NCBI RefSeq assembly: GCF_964199755.1
Contig: NC_133897.1
Coordinates: 120,362,552 to 120,426,551 of the forward strand
Source: Larus michahellis
Taxonomy: Eukaryota > Chordata > Aves > Charadriiformes > Laridae
Direction: 5' to 3'
Length of the DNA stretch: 64,000 nt
In this document: positions 1 through 51,987 of the stretch, piece after piece
Numbering within the stretch: the stretch's first letter is position 1
Layout of the letters: each line of letters opens with the position of its first letter
Notes under the pieces: generated by a model
The model's input: the letters and a program-made list of their open reading frames with translations, nothing else
Database searches by the model: none
Told to the model about the DNA's origin: nothing
Program-made: the position numbers and the translations under genes

Positions 1-1810
1 GTGCAGTCCTCCAACAGGGGTTTATGCATGTATTATGGGTACAAAACCTGGTTGCACATTTCTAGAATAAGAACCAACATGAAACTTGATGAAAGGGGAT
101 CAGTTCAAACATTATTTTTTTTTCTTGTAAAAGCATTTGAGATGCATAAAAATGATTAGGTTCAGCAGACCTAATGCTGACCTAACACTAGGCTTGAGAA
201 CCGTTGCTACTATTTCAGAGCAGCTGTAGATAGAGCTGGAAGATTGTCTGATCAAGATAAAGCTCCTATTGCTGTGCAAAAGAGCTGAGTGCTCATAAAA
301 GACGACCTCTGCTCCATTTTAACAAAAAAATGTACTATAGCCAAAACTGAAAACCTTTCACAAATCTTTCCCCCTCCGTATCTCTTTCACCATTCGATGT
401 CAATTAAATAAAATTCTTCTAGCATTTCCACTTTGTTGGTTCCAAGAAACGATAATAGAATTATTATGCTTAAAATACATTTTTGCATAAATGACAGAAG
501 AAGGAAAATCAATGTGCTAAAAGTGGCCTTTTGCTTATTTAACGTGCATTTACAGTTTAAATCCTGCCCTTTATAAAAGTTTTCCTGACTTAACTATGCA
601 GAGCCAGGTTTTCATTTTTATGTCCTGCTCCACATCTTTTTTTCCCCACACTGCTAATTAATATGGAAATAGCTTAAAGAAGGTCACTGACAATGTGGAC
701 ACATTACTGAAAAATCAAGGCTTTCTTACAGCATCAAGCTATAGTTACATATGCATGAGATAAATAATAGCCAGCTAGGCAGACACTGAAATGTTATATC
801 CCAGTCTGAGAGGATTGCTACCTCTCAGCTTTCACAGGCATCATCAGGAAGGAGAGGAAGAAAGGAGACGTGCCCATGAAAAAGAGATACCTCACATGCA
901 GCTTTAAGATTTCAGGATTTGCCTCTGGAAGTCACAGTCCATTTCAGTAAATTACAGTTTGAGTGCTGAGGAAGCACTGGGGCGGCACCACGCTGAAGAG
1001 CATCACCCACAGGCTAAGCCCCTGCCCAGCCTTCCCAGCGCAGAAGGACGCTACGCCAGTCCCGGTGCCTGGGATCCCCTCCCGCTGCTCCAGTTCTCTC
1101 AACAGACTGCGGAACTGCGGCTTTTCTGCCGAGTTTGAGCTTCACACTGTTCACAATTAGGTCCTTAATGAGTGTAAATGTAGACATTAAACCTGAGCAG
1201 ATTGTGGCAAGTGAAAGGCGGCGGAACTGCTGTACCTACTAGGTTTGCTTTGTTCGCAAATAAATCATTGTAACAGGTTAGAAACATGTTTAGTAATAGC
1301 TAATCTCCTAATGGGACTTTTTGATAAAGCTCCACGACCGTGAGCACCACCTTGAAGGACACAATCTGATGCGCACTGAAGTTATCATGGGCTCGTCTTT
1401 ACTTCAGCGTAAGAAAGTCCAGGTGGCAGATGACTGCCAGGATCTGCAATCTACTTTATTTATGCAACCCGCAGCATAATCACACAATCATTAAACTGTC
1501 AGTCTAGAAATGAGCCAAAAATGATGCAAGCTCTGTTATTTAGATAATGTACATTAAACCGAAGAGATAGCCATCGAGGTGGAACTGAAAATTCGGAATT
1601 CTCAGAAATGGCACAGATCGCTTTGCTTTCACCTGGGAACTTGCCTTCCAAATCTGTGCCAAACTTTCTTCTACGTGCAGTGTATTTTCAGCCCAGCAGT
1701 ACGGAATGCTAAAGCGCACCTAACTTCTGACAAAACTCAAACGCACTTTGTGTCCTTTTTATTTACTATAGTCAGGGCTGCCCAGGTAGGACAAAAAATG
1801 CCAAACCAAG
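1..1810. other. Intergenic DNA 3' of CDH2
   Basis: I see no gene, RNA gene or recognisable transposon here. The stretch is AT-rich except for a local GC-richer segment at about 960-1140. That segment contains an open frame but no recognisable protein. Confidence 0.6.
1455..1460 (-). promoter_or_regulatory. Possible distal poly(A) signal
   Basis: AATAAA in gene orientation, in CATAAATAAAGTAG, about 1.56 kb after the stop. It could define a longer UTR isoform or be chance in AT-rich DNA. Confidence 0.2.
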
Positions 1811-1831
1811 CACCGGATCCAAAATTAGCAT

Positions 1832-1837
1832 TTTATT
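1832..1837 (-). promoter_or_regulatory. Probable main poly(A) signal of CDH2
   Basis: AATAAA in gene orientation (tttatt on the plus strand), within CTGAATAAAATGC. Cleavage would be expected 10-30 nt further, at about 1805-1822. It lies 1.2 kb after the stop, a plausible distance. Confidence 0.6.
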
Positions 1838-2447
1838 CAGAACGTTGGGGTCAGAGGTGTATCATTCATATTCTGGTACACAATACAGAGGCAAAGCTGT
1901 TCTCAGAAGTCTCTCCAGTTTGAAAGCTCCTTCCCCCTTCCCTCCCCGCCCCCAAAACATACTGTATATTTACTCGTGCCACCAGTATCAGGCGAACTCC
2001 CCTCCCCTCCCTTTTTTTTGGTACAAATTATGTAAAACTTTTGTGCTAAGAACTTTTCTCCCTCCCCAAACCAAAAAAATAATAAAAATAAAAATAAAAA
2101 AAATATTGAGTACTCTAACTACAGTTCAACAATTGAATCAATGTCACTTGTTTGCAACCTGTTTTGTAAATACTTTATCCATAACGAAAGATATAAACAT
2201 GCAAAAACCTGAATCCATAGTCCAAATAATACATACACGTGTTCTGAAGTTTCTGCACTTCTCCACAGACTATGCCAATAAAACATTATGTACACATACC
2301 ATTTTTACAGTGAAGTGGGAAAAAAATACTAGAAATTAAAAAAAAAAGAAAAAAGTGTACATGGATTAAGACCAAAATGTGTCTAACATTCTAGCATAAG
2401 AAAAAAAAAAATCAATTCTGCTACAAACTGGTGATATGAAAACTCCC

Positions 2448-2453
2448 TTTATT
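2448..2453 (-). promoter_or_regulatory. Possible proximal alternative poly(A) signal
   Basis: A second canonical AATAAA in gene orientation, in GCAAATAAAGGG, about 570 nt after the stop codon. Its use would give a shorter 3' UTR. Only the hexamer supports it. Confidence 0.35.
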
Positions 2454-3020
2454 TGCAACCAGCTGCATAAGTTTTAGAATTTTAGTGAAAAAAATCCCCT
2501 AACATCTAAAACTAGAAGTAATGTACATTGTTCCACCTCATGGTCTTCTCTCCCAGATAATAAAATTGTTCCATGAGGATTTTTTTTGTTTCTTTTTAAT
2601 CTCCTTATTTTAATAAAAGCAATGCGATGTAACAAAAGCATGTTGAAGCATATTGTGTTTCACCTTACTCCTCCCCACCCCAACATATTTTGTCTCTTTA
2701 ATGCATCATTTCATAAATCAGTACCATTAAAGCCTTAAACATAAAACTAATTCCGATCTGAAAAAGGTACAAAAAGGCACATAAAATCCCAGTGCTTCTG
2801 TACTGTAAAATTCAAGTGTAACTGAGCTCAATATTTTTTTCCAAACAGCATTGGATCACTGATATTCCACGGAGCCCAAATTGATTTGCAGCCTAAGCCA
2901 AAGCCTTCAGCAAGCACTTGTGCTAGTAGACTACAAAGTTAAAGCCTAGCTTCTGTATGCTTTTGGGGAATATCAGTTGAAATGTTTGTACTTGTCCAAA
3001 AACAAAGTTCACTTTGAAGT

Positions 3021-42473
<39,453 letters not shown>

Positions 42474-44211
42474 CTGTAAAATAGACACAAAAAAACAAAG
42501 AATGAAAAATGAAAAAGCAGCCCACTTGAACTCGGTGTGACATAAAATGCATTAAGAACAACTATTCAAAAGCAGAAAGACTTAACTTGTTGCTCTTATT
42601 ATCACATGCAATTATGAGTTAAGACTTCACTTTAGGGGTCAAGTCCACATAACAACGATACCCTTTTGTGGACTGCTAGGCAGAGGGGAGTTTTTAACCC
42701 CAGATACACTGATCTCCCAAATACACACCCCTTCTCCCCAAAGAAAACCAGTTGCCTCCATGTCTTGCTCTATGTTTCAGTTGGTTTCCAGTGAAACAGC
42801 TGCAGGGATTTGTACTTCAAGTCTCACAAAAAAGATCCAGTCAAGTCAATTCATCAAAAGCACTCAACAAATTTAATTACGCTGCAACCATAATTGCAAA
42901 CACAACCATGCTTCCAGCTCCTTCTCTGCCAACGAGGGTAAGGCAGAAACCCAGAAGCCCGTTAAGAGATTAACTTCTGTGCCCAGCTCAGCCTGTGATT
43001 CAGCTGTATTATCTCAGGTAGGTCATTTACGAGTTTAGGGCCTGAGTTCCTCATCCCTCACCTACAAGACAAAGGCAGCGGTAAATATTTACCTCACAGA
43101 GAAAATCTAAGTTAAACACTTTTTTTTTTTTTTAAGCTACTTCATGTACCACACATGTCCATTTATCTGCTTAAGAGTTACTCATTCTTGTTTAATTCCC
43201 GCTCTCCTTCCTTTTGTCCTGTCTGAAAGACTCGTACTGGAACAAGAAAGTCAGGAAAACTGATTGTATAGATAATGATGTGAAGTGCACGAAACAGAAT
43301 TGATAACAGGTTGCTGCTTTTTTTTACCCAATTGCTTTCGCTACCACTTATCTTCTGGGTTAGTGCAAATAATAGTAGGTAAAAAATGAAAGTGTGCTTT
43401 TATAACCAATGATCGCTCTTTAATGTTTCCAAAGCATTATGAAATATTTTGATTGTATGGGCAATAGAAGTGCAAAACATCATTACGAAGGTTGTGCTGA
43501 AACGCACATAGTGAAGATGAAGATGAAATGAGGCTTTATGCCTCATTTCAGTTATTGGGCTTTTTATATTGTGCTAAACCATGCACAAACTATTTAGCTT
43601 CAAAACCTAAAGGTCCCTCTCAAGAAAAATCACTACTAAATGCCATACATCATATGCTTTCTTCTGTAATGCACTGTTTTCAGGAAGGTACTGAGAAGAA
43701 TCATACCTTTTTGTATTTGAACTTCAAGGACCAAGCTGATGTTCAGATGACATATAAAATTTGTTTCCTTACTGCACCCTTTCAGTTATCCAGAATACCT
43801 ACCCCTTTTGCCCTCTCCTGACAGAAAAGACTGTACAAAATACTTCTTTGAAAGGGTCCATCATGTACAAGAATGAGATAAAGCACAGCACTCCTCAAAA
43901 TAAATAACAAAACATCAGTCTTCTTAATACTGATCTTGCTGGGCTGGGCAGGGATACTGCTCTTTTCAGGTGGCTCGCGGACTTTGAAGGTCTCCTTCCA
44001 TGAAACACCAGCTTCATCTCAGGTAGAAGATCATGCCATGTCCCACAGAGAACTGAACCCAGGAAGAACAAATCTGCCTGGGTAAAAAGCTGAAACCTCA
44101 CAGCTAGGGCTCCTCCTGTGGCCCTCCTTGTAGATGTTGCCTCAGGTCTTCCTCATTAGCAGTGAGAGTGCTTTGCTGAAATGCTAATAAATACTCAGCC
44201 CCTTGCATTGG

Positions 44212-45210
44212 CTGCTCATGGCTTGGATGGGCATATGCTTCACTGGGTAAAAAAACTGACTGGATGGCCAGACCCAGAGAGCTGTGGTGAATGGAGTTAA
44301 ATCCAGTTGGCGACTGATCACAAGTGGTGTTCCCCAGGGCTGGAGTACCAGGGCCACTTCTACTTAGTATCTTTGTCAACGACCTGGACAAGGGGATCAA
44401 GTGCACTCTCAGTACTTTTGCAGATGACACCAAGTTGGGTGGGTGTGTTGATCTGCTTGAGGGTAGAAAGGCTCTACAGAGCGATATGGACAGGCTGAGG
44501 CCAATGGTATGAGGTTCAACAAGGCTAAGTGCTGGGTCCTGCACCTGGGTCACGACAACCCCATGCAGCGCTACAGCCCTGGGGAAGAGTGCCTGGAAAG
44601 CTGCCTGGTGGAAGAGGACCTGGGAGTGTTGGTTGACAGCCAGCTGAATATGAGCCAGCAGTGTGCCCAGGTGGCTGAGAAGGCCAACAGCATCCTGGCC
44701 TGTATCTGAATAGTGTGGCCAGCTGGACTAGGGAAGTGATCCCTAGTGAGGCCCCACCTCGAATACAGTGTTGAGTATTGGGCCCCTCACTACAGGAAAG
44801 ACACTGAGGTACTGAAGCGTGTCCAGAGATGGGCAATAAAGCTGGTGAAGGATCTAAAGAACAAGTCTTGTAAGGAGCAGCTGAGGGAACTGGGGCTGTT
44901 TAGCCTGTAGAAAAGGAGGCTGAGCGGAGACCTTATCACTCTCTACAACTACCTGAAAGGAGGTCGTAGCAAAGTGGGTGTTGGTCTCTTCTCCCAAGTA
45001 ACAAGCAACAGGACAAGAGGAAATGGCCTTCAGTTGTGCCAGGGAAGGTTTAGGTTGGATATTAGGAAAAAATTCTCCACAGAAAGGGTTATCAAGCACC
45101 AGAACAGGCTGCCCAAGGAAGTGGTTGAGTCACCAACCCTAGAGGTTTTCAAAAGATATGTAGATACAGGGCTGAGGGACATGGTTTCCAACCAAAATGA
45201 CTCTATGATT
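44212..45210 (+). mobile_element. CR1 LINE, about 1 kb 3' portion with broken ORF2, intron 2
   Basis: The longest CR1 copy in the window, on the plus strand and antisense to CDH2. It begins in the reverse transcriptase domain. The frame at 44324-44512 shows FVNDLDKG and the catalytic FADDTKLGG box. Later frames show the ORF2 C-terminal end, and it closes at a CR1-like terminus (ccaaccaaaatgactctatg). Stops and frame changes around 44510-44710 and 44909 show that it is dead. Confidence 0.93.
44324..45210 (+). pseudogene. Decayed CR1 ORF2 (reverse transcriptase C-terminal part)
   Basis: Coding remnant inside the 44.2-45.2 kb CR1. The reverse transcriptase motif FADDTKLGG is followed by pieces in different frames ([40 protein letters not shown]). 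No intact frame spans the region and no endonuclease domain is present, so it cannot make a working enzyme. Confidence 0.85.
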
Positions 45211-45221
45211 AGTTTCTATAA

Positions 45222-45238
45222 ATATATATATATATATT
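45222..45238. repeat. (AT)n microsatellite
   Basis: A short AT dinucleotide run about 12 bp after the end of the CR1 copy, where CR1 tails often carry simple repeats. Confidence 0.75.
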
Positions 45239-46282
45239 ACTCTGTAGGCAATCCCTATTGGTCCTGAAGTCCATCCTACCTGCTCCATAAAGTACAACTG
45301 AAACTTCCTTTCCTATGGATCTACAGACTTACAGGTCTGCAAGATTTGGAGAAGGTGAAAGAAACTCTGGTTTGCTGTTCACACAGGAGGAGAAAATGAC
45401 ATGCAGAAGCTCCAGCTCCCAGATGTTGACCAACCCATTGATCTCCACTCTTTTCAACACTGAGCCTTGTGGCTTGAGTCAGCTTACCATGACGGTATGC
45501 TGAAACGCAACAGCCAACTGAGGAAATGCACGATTCTAAGCCAAGGATATAAAACTAGCAGTTAAAACAACTATACCAGTGTGCAGAAACCATTACCACA
45601 GTCCTAATTCTGTAATCCTGATTAGCCAGCCTTCAGAGCTGGAGAGTCTGTATTATTTAGCACAAAAATAAAGAGGCATACAAGAAGAGTTTACTCAAAA
45701 GTCACTTTATCTAATGATTTAAGAACTTAATGACTGGACTACCGAACAGTGCTGCTCGTACTTCAGAGGCACAGACCACCCACACCCCAGGCATGGAGAA
45801 AGCTGGGCCTCCTCCAAGTGTCATCTCTGTTCACAAACAAAACTCTCAGCTAGAAACAGCTCACATTAAGAAACTACGGAAAAAACCAGCCAGCGATATG
45901 TCCCAAAGCTCTGTGCCTCTGCTGACCTCTCATCTCAGCTACAGCTGCTCTCTAAATCTGCTCTTCAGAAGAGTGCCTCGACCAAAAGGACGAAGAGTGA
46001 GGAAGATTCACCTCTGGCTCTTCTCAGACTAACTTCTGAAAAGTAGGGAGCGGGAAAGAGAATGAATATTAATCTAATCTTTGATCATTACTGTTTTTAA
46101 AGAAGCTGAATTTTAAAATTAATATTACAGTCATTATGGTCCAAAAGACTAAAATATCACAACAAGATTTTATAAAAACTGATTTCCCAACTATTGCAAC
46201 GTAAGATATTAATTTTTAAGATATTCAAATTCATAAAGAAGAATGATTTCCCCCATCTTCTTACACATAGACTCCAGTAGCC

Positions 46283-46304
46283 AAAAAAAAAAAAAAAAAA
46301 AAAA
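46283..46304. repeat. Poly(A) run, 22 nt
   Basis: An uninterrupted A run. No retrotransposon or processed pseudogene is recognisable on its 5' side. Confidence 0.9.
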
Positions 46305-47968
46305 GGGCAAGAAAAAAACCACCCTGCTGGCCACTTCATTGACATTCTTCCTCCAGGCAACTTTATATTAGGAAATTCAATGAAAATCCCTTTCCTTTGA
46401 CAGCATCCTGGTAAAAATGTATAAAATTGTCAATGCTTTGTGAGACTTTTTCTCCCTTTGCAAGGAGCACACATTAACAAATTATAGTCAAGTATAACCA
46501 TCCATAATTAAATTACCTTGACAGAGTACAGGTCGTGCAGTAGCTACTCTCCCCCCAACTGCATGGTTATCAGTCTTGTAAATTCGATTTAGATCACTTT
46601 GCTCCATTGTTCAGTGTTCAACCAGTATGAACAAAGAGTGATTTCTGACTGTGGGTTTTTAGGCAAAGATTTTTGCAAAAATGTGACAGGAAATATTTTT
46701 TTTTCACTGAGAATAATGACTGTTTATACCAACCATGTTCTTTCTAACAACAACATGTAAGGGAGGTATGCTTTCCAAAAATCATTTTCTGCTGACGGAT
46801 CAGTAGTATGGATTATTTTCATTTTTAAAAGGGTTAACCAGACATACTATGTAGCATCTAGTCACTTTATATGCAATAGAAAGAGTAATCAAGTGTCTTA
46901 TTTTACTGCTGTTTAGCAGCATTCTCCGCATAAACGATCAGATGTACCACGATCTGTAAAAACAACTCATCGATATTTCTCTTTTGAGTATCTTCTGCAC
47001 CTTCTGAAATGCACCTGCTTTTTAAAAGATTTCTAAGTATATTATTTGAAACTGCTAGGAACTATTCAATCATAATCTGAAATATAACTATTTTGGCTTT
47101 ATGACGAATACCTTCGGTCCTATCAGAACAGTAAGAAGCACACCAGCTTTGACGCATGGGAGTAAATGCAATTAGTTCAACATGCTCAAAATAAGGCCAT
47201 GCACAAGGATTTACAAAAACAGGGTCTTTAAACAGAAGAAAAATATTGTATTTAGTATCAGCATATGATTATTATTAAACACTAGACCCTATGACTAAAG
47301 GCCATTAGTATCCTAATTTAGAAGTCTTTCCTTGTCCTAAACCCGAGACAAGTGTAATCTACTAAAAAAGAGAGAACCTCTGAGACTAAAACATTCTAAA
47401 ATGAAAATCTACAGTTCCGTGGTATTAGAGCAAGCTTTCGAGTTAACACTCTTGCATGGAAGTAATTATGACATATGTATACACGTGTAGTCTACAAAGC
47501 GTTAAGAACTAAACATGCAAATAGATTTGAAGTGCACTAGAGAGCTACGCCACTCATACTCAGGTCTAACGAGATGAATGATTCAGAGTACCTACAAAAT
47601 ACATGTACCTTATGTCCCTTACTAGTAATCTTCAATTATCCAGAACCATTTCTCAGACAATAAAAATCCTTTTTCAGCCACTGATGTTGGTCTGCACTCT
47701 TTGACAATCTGTTTCTGCTCTTTTTATCTTTGGCAAATAACATCAGAATTACTTGACCCAAGGACTGAGCACAGAATGACATAACAGGCTGCATTACTAA
47801 CATCATTTTTTTTGTGAAAATATTAATGTACGATACAGAATATTAATACAGAATGTTCATTACTCACTTTGCTCCCAAGACAGATGCATTGAGTTTGCCA
47901 TCTGGATTTCTGCACTTTGCAAATATCCAATTCATTTCTAGATAACATCCGCATGTATATAAGCAAAC

Positions 47969-47983
47969 AAAAAAAAAAAAAAA
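47969..47983. repeat. Poly(A) run, 15 nt
   Basis: Uninterrupted A run in AT-rich intron sequence. Confidence 0.85.
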
Positions 47984-49373
47984 TGTATTTCCTTCTGTAA
48001 ATTTGCTGGAACAGTATTACTCCTCTTGAATGCTACTCTCAATGCCTAAGCACCAACCTCAAGGCTAAGACTCACTTAGAGGACATTATGGAAATTGCAA
48101 CAACATATGCACTCCAGCAATACAGTTAAGAGTGTGTATCATAAAATGGAAAACCCGGGCATATTTAATCCACTCAGGATCACTCTGCAGCAGATAAAAT
48201 AAATAGAATAAGAAAGTAGTTTACATACAACTACCTGCCAGATACCGGTTTTACCTTTGACAGAATGAGAAATTATATGGAAACATTGTGCTTGAACTGT
48301 CTAGCTTCTGTATACTTAATATCTGAACACTACCTTCTCCAAAAACATTCTGTATTTAACAAGTCTTCCTACTTTTCAGAGAGAGAAACTGTTGAAAACT
48401 ACACTAAAACACATAAAACCCAACACTAACTACTTTATAAATTAGTCATTTATTCAGAGTCTGTAAGGTGATCTGTTATTCCTACTAACACAGTGCACAT
48501 GCTCCTGTTTCAGCTCATGGCTTGTTGGAGTGGCATGTCACCATGAGACCTCCTTTACAGACAACCTTCAAGAGAAGTACTGACATCATGGTGGACTGTT
48601 ATAATCACAAAGAACTGAACTACATTCTAACTTGCTTTTTCCATCACCAGCAGCACTTTTAAAGTCGATCTCACTTTAGAACTTCCTGAGACCAGCTTAA
48701 AAGCATGATTTGATTTTTGATTTTTTGGTACATGGCAGTCTACAGCAGCCAGGAAAATGTCTTGTTCTCACCTCTAAGATGAGAAAATTAGCTACAGAAA
48801 TTGCTGACGCAAAATAAATATGGGAGATAATCAGGTTATTTTAGACAATGGCATTTTCCTATCTGCAATATAATTCAGTTTGTCATTATATCCTTTAGAG
48901 ATGCTTCAATACACCACTGTTGTTTCTAATAGGTTCTTCTAGTCTTTTTTCTAATCCCCTTTCCTTTTCTACTTTTAGATTCATGCACTGTAGTTTATCC
49001 CATACTCCAGACCATCCAGAAAAATCTCAAAGCGCTACTCATTTTGAGCCTTTTTCGAGTAACCAACCTGTGACGCTTTAAAAGAAAGCTTGGCCGTCAA
49101 AAGGCAGCTGCTTACCACTTTCTGAAAAGCAAGCCTGCTAATTCAGTAATTGCTTTTGAAAACCTCTGCCTTTGTGCGGGGCGCTGCGTTCTGCCACCCA
49201 GCCCACGCCGTGTAGAAGGCTACTTCAGTGGGGCACATGAAACCAACTGGAGTTTTGCCACTTATTAAGGGCCAAATATGGCCATTTGCTTTTAATTCCT
49301 ATTTTCGCTTGACTTCACAAGCTTTACAACGCGGTGCCAAGTGAAAACCAGGCTACGAAGCCCACAAAAGGGG

Positions 49374-49392
49374 AAAAAAAAAAAAAAAAAAA
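49374..49392. repeat. Poly(A) run, 19 nt
   Basis: Uninterrupted A run after ccacaaaaggggg-like sequence. No adjacent element is recognised. Confidence 0.85.
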
Positions 49393-51741
49393 GTCACACC
49401 AAAAAGTTTCAACCGAGATAAAACTGGGGATACATTCAAGCTATTTACCAGCTTCAGGTGTTTCACGATCTAACCTGTAGCAGCTTAACTTTCCGCACTT
49501 CCATGCTGTGGTCTTTGCTTAATAATTTGTCTATTCAGTTAGGAAAACGATAAATAAAAGGAAAAGTGATTTGCAAGAGTAATGGTTTAATTCATACTGT
49601 ACACTTATTTCATTAGCTGAAAGCAGTTCCAACGTGATTTGCAGCAGGCATTAGGTAAAACCTATTACTAATATATGACTTTACTCTATGGAATTAAGAT
49701 GCTAAGTGAGTAGTCTACTGCAGAAAAGCTGTAAAGTTGTATAAGAAGTTGTATGAAAAGCTGGTAAAAATACTTTGTGCTGCTTACTGCATCTGATGTT
49801 CATTCAACGCAATTCTCTTCCCTGCCCCACTCCCCAGCCTGCCACTTACAGAGAAAAGAACATGCACGTTACCTAAAACAACACACTTTTGAAGCAATCT
49901 GGCAGTCTACACAACAGCAGGTCAGTGGACATAGGCCTCCCTCTCCCTACTTCTGCAGCATGCATTTTTCATTCTTAATTTGTACAATTATATTTTGAGA
50001 CCTTTTCAAGTACTTTGCTGCAGGGTGCAAACAGGAAATATTAAAGCCCAGCGCATACTCCGTCCTAAATTAGAGGACTGCTTCCTCATAAACCCAACTA
50101 ACTCAAACACTAAGGTCTATTTTTAAAGTATATTCTTTCGCAGGTAGCTATCCGATTCTTGCATTCACAGTGAAAGACTCGCACAGTTCTTTAATAAAAT
50201 GCCATCTAGTTTCCAGTTCCCATAATCCTCTTTGTTTACAGAACAAAGTCCTAACAGGCATGCCAGAATGAAAATGGGGATAATGTTCTTTCTATTCGAT
50301 GGAAATGCCTCTGCAGCTTTTCAGAACGGGAATACCAGCCATCAGCAAAACACAGGACTGGTATCTCAAACAGAGTCCAAATTATATCTGATTCACTGAT
50401 CCTTTTCAGCCCTTGCCGCTACCACTCACTGACACAAAGATCTTCTGCGCTTTGACACCCCTTTTGTCTTTATTTTAGAAAAAATAAAATGCAGAAAAAG
50501 AGAATAAGCATCTTCGAGCAGGGGAAGTACTTTATTTCGACAACTGCTTTTGTTTTAAAACACTTAAAGGTTTCTTTCCCTTCTCCTCTCCTCTGCATTG
50601 TTTAAGGCAGTTTCACTATAGATGAGCCTATAGGCCCCCGCAGAGTTCTGCGCCAGCTTTTTTTCCTAAATGATGCTAGCTGAAAGAAAACTCAGTAATA
50701 AATGTCATTTCTGTACTCTGGAGTACGCAGCGCACCTTTAATACTTTCCCAAGTATATCAATCTACACAGTAATAAAAAGAAGGATTAAACACTAATCTC
50801 TTATACCCATAATGCATCAACTGACTACACCTGCTAAAATCCAATTTGGTAATTAAAAAATATATCTACTGAACAGTCAAACCAGGAGAGACTACAGCAA
50901 AAGTACTGTCTCTGCAGATAGCTAGCAGAAAACAGTTTCAAAATTCAGGCACTTAACACAAACCTATTTTTACCTCTGTTCATTTTTATGTGACCTTAAG
51001 CAGCGTAAGAAACAAATACCTACAATTATGGTGCAGCAATTAAAGGGCAGTTTTATTGCTACAGTAATGACTTAAATATCTAGTAAAAACTAGATAAGTA
51101 GCTTTGCCTTTTAGTCTATCTTTAGAAAACACAAAAAAAGGTTAGCTTTTCCTTTTTTTCTCCTCCCCTTTGTTAGCAGTAAGGAGGGTGAGAACAGAGA
51201 GTAGAGGCTTTTGTATCTTCTCTTTGCTAACTCTTCCTGGCCCAAAGTCCTTCTAGGCTTCAAGTTTCATGTTTTTTTTCCTAGCTCTTTTTTCTTTCTT
51301 TATTCCTCCTCCTCCTTCACCCGTTCTCTAGGTGTTCTGTTTTCTAGATTTTTATTTTTTTTTAAACTTACTTTATTCCCTGATGCTCCCATTTTTCCTG
51401 CCCCTTCTTTTCAAACTGTGCTCCTGACCCAGGTGGGGAGGTGCCAAAGCGTCACTGATTTCAGGCTGAGAACCCAGGCTGCAGCTCAGGCCTCAAGCAC
51501 ACCTAGGCAGAAAGAGCCTGTCACTAGAGGGCTGTCTTTAAAGAAAATAAACTAATGAACTAAATAAATAATAATGCAGGCTCCTGGAGTTTCTGTAAAG
51601 AGCCAGGACTTGCTGGAATACCAAACGGGCTCGTACTTTCAAATGAGCTGATGATCTGTTTCACCAATTCAACCGGTCAGCAGTTTTCCATGGTGGCTTA
51701 AGCTCCCACACTAAGAAGGGTTTAGGAACAACAACAGAACG

Positions 51742-51800
51742 TGCATATATCACATTTAGACTGTCATGGGAGAAGGATGCATATATCCCATTTAGGCTAT
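51742..51800. repeat. Imperfect tandem duplication, about 36 bp period
   Basis: tgcatatatcacatttaga at 51742 recurs as tgcatatatcccatttagg at 51778, with two mismatches. Confidence 0.75.
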
Positions 51801-51965
51801 GTGTGACATTTTACCATGAAAAGAAATAAAATAAAATGGATTTTTCTCATTAAGTTACTGCTCAGGCAGAAGCAGTAAGTGTATTTGCATTGCACTGCAA
51901 CAAACAAAAAATTCCTAGCTCTGACAAAATGGCAGTGATCCTGCCAACACCCCTGCTTTCCATTC

Positions 51966-51987
51966 AAAAAAAAAAAAAAAAAAAAAA
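51966..51987. repeat. Poly(A) run, 22 nt
   Basis: Uninterrupted A run within intron 2. Nothing retrotransposon-like is seen beside it. Confidence 0.9.

Larger units (their letters stand above)
1811..3020 (-). other. CDH2: CDH2 3' untranslated region (extent inferred)
   Basis: The stretch immediately after the stop codon is AT-rich and has no convincing coding content. It includes U-rich and AUUUA-like tracts in gene orientation, notably 2069-2106. It ends shortly after a canonical AATAAA in gene orientation at 1832-1837. A UTR of about 1.2 kb fits what is known for vertebrate CDH2 transcripts. The 3' end is inferred, not observed. Confidence 0.7.

Noticed and set aside
1845..2339. 164-codon plus-strand open frame
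   Set aside because: It lies antisense over the CDH2 3' UTR in low-complexity AT-rich DNA and the product resembles no protein.
43895..44210. Possible LTR or other element just before the CR1 at 44.2 kb
   Set aside because: The composition is less AT-rich than the surroundings, but no terminal repeats or recognisable family words are present.
44104..44553. 149-codon minus-strand open frame
   Set aside because: It is antisense to the plus-strand CR1, whose sense strand carries the FADD box.
46283..46304. Poly(A) run as the tail of a processed pseudogene
   Set aside because: No coding similarity or target-site duplication is visible on its 5' side; the same holds for 49374 and 51966.
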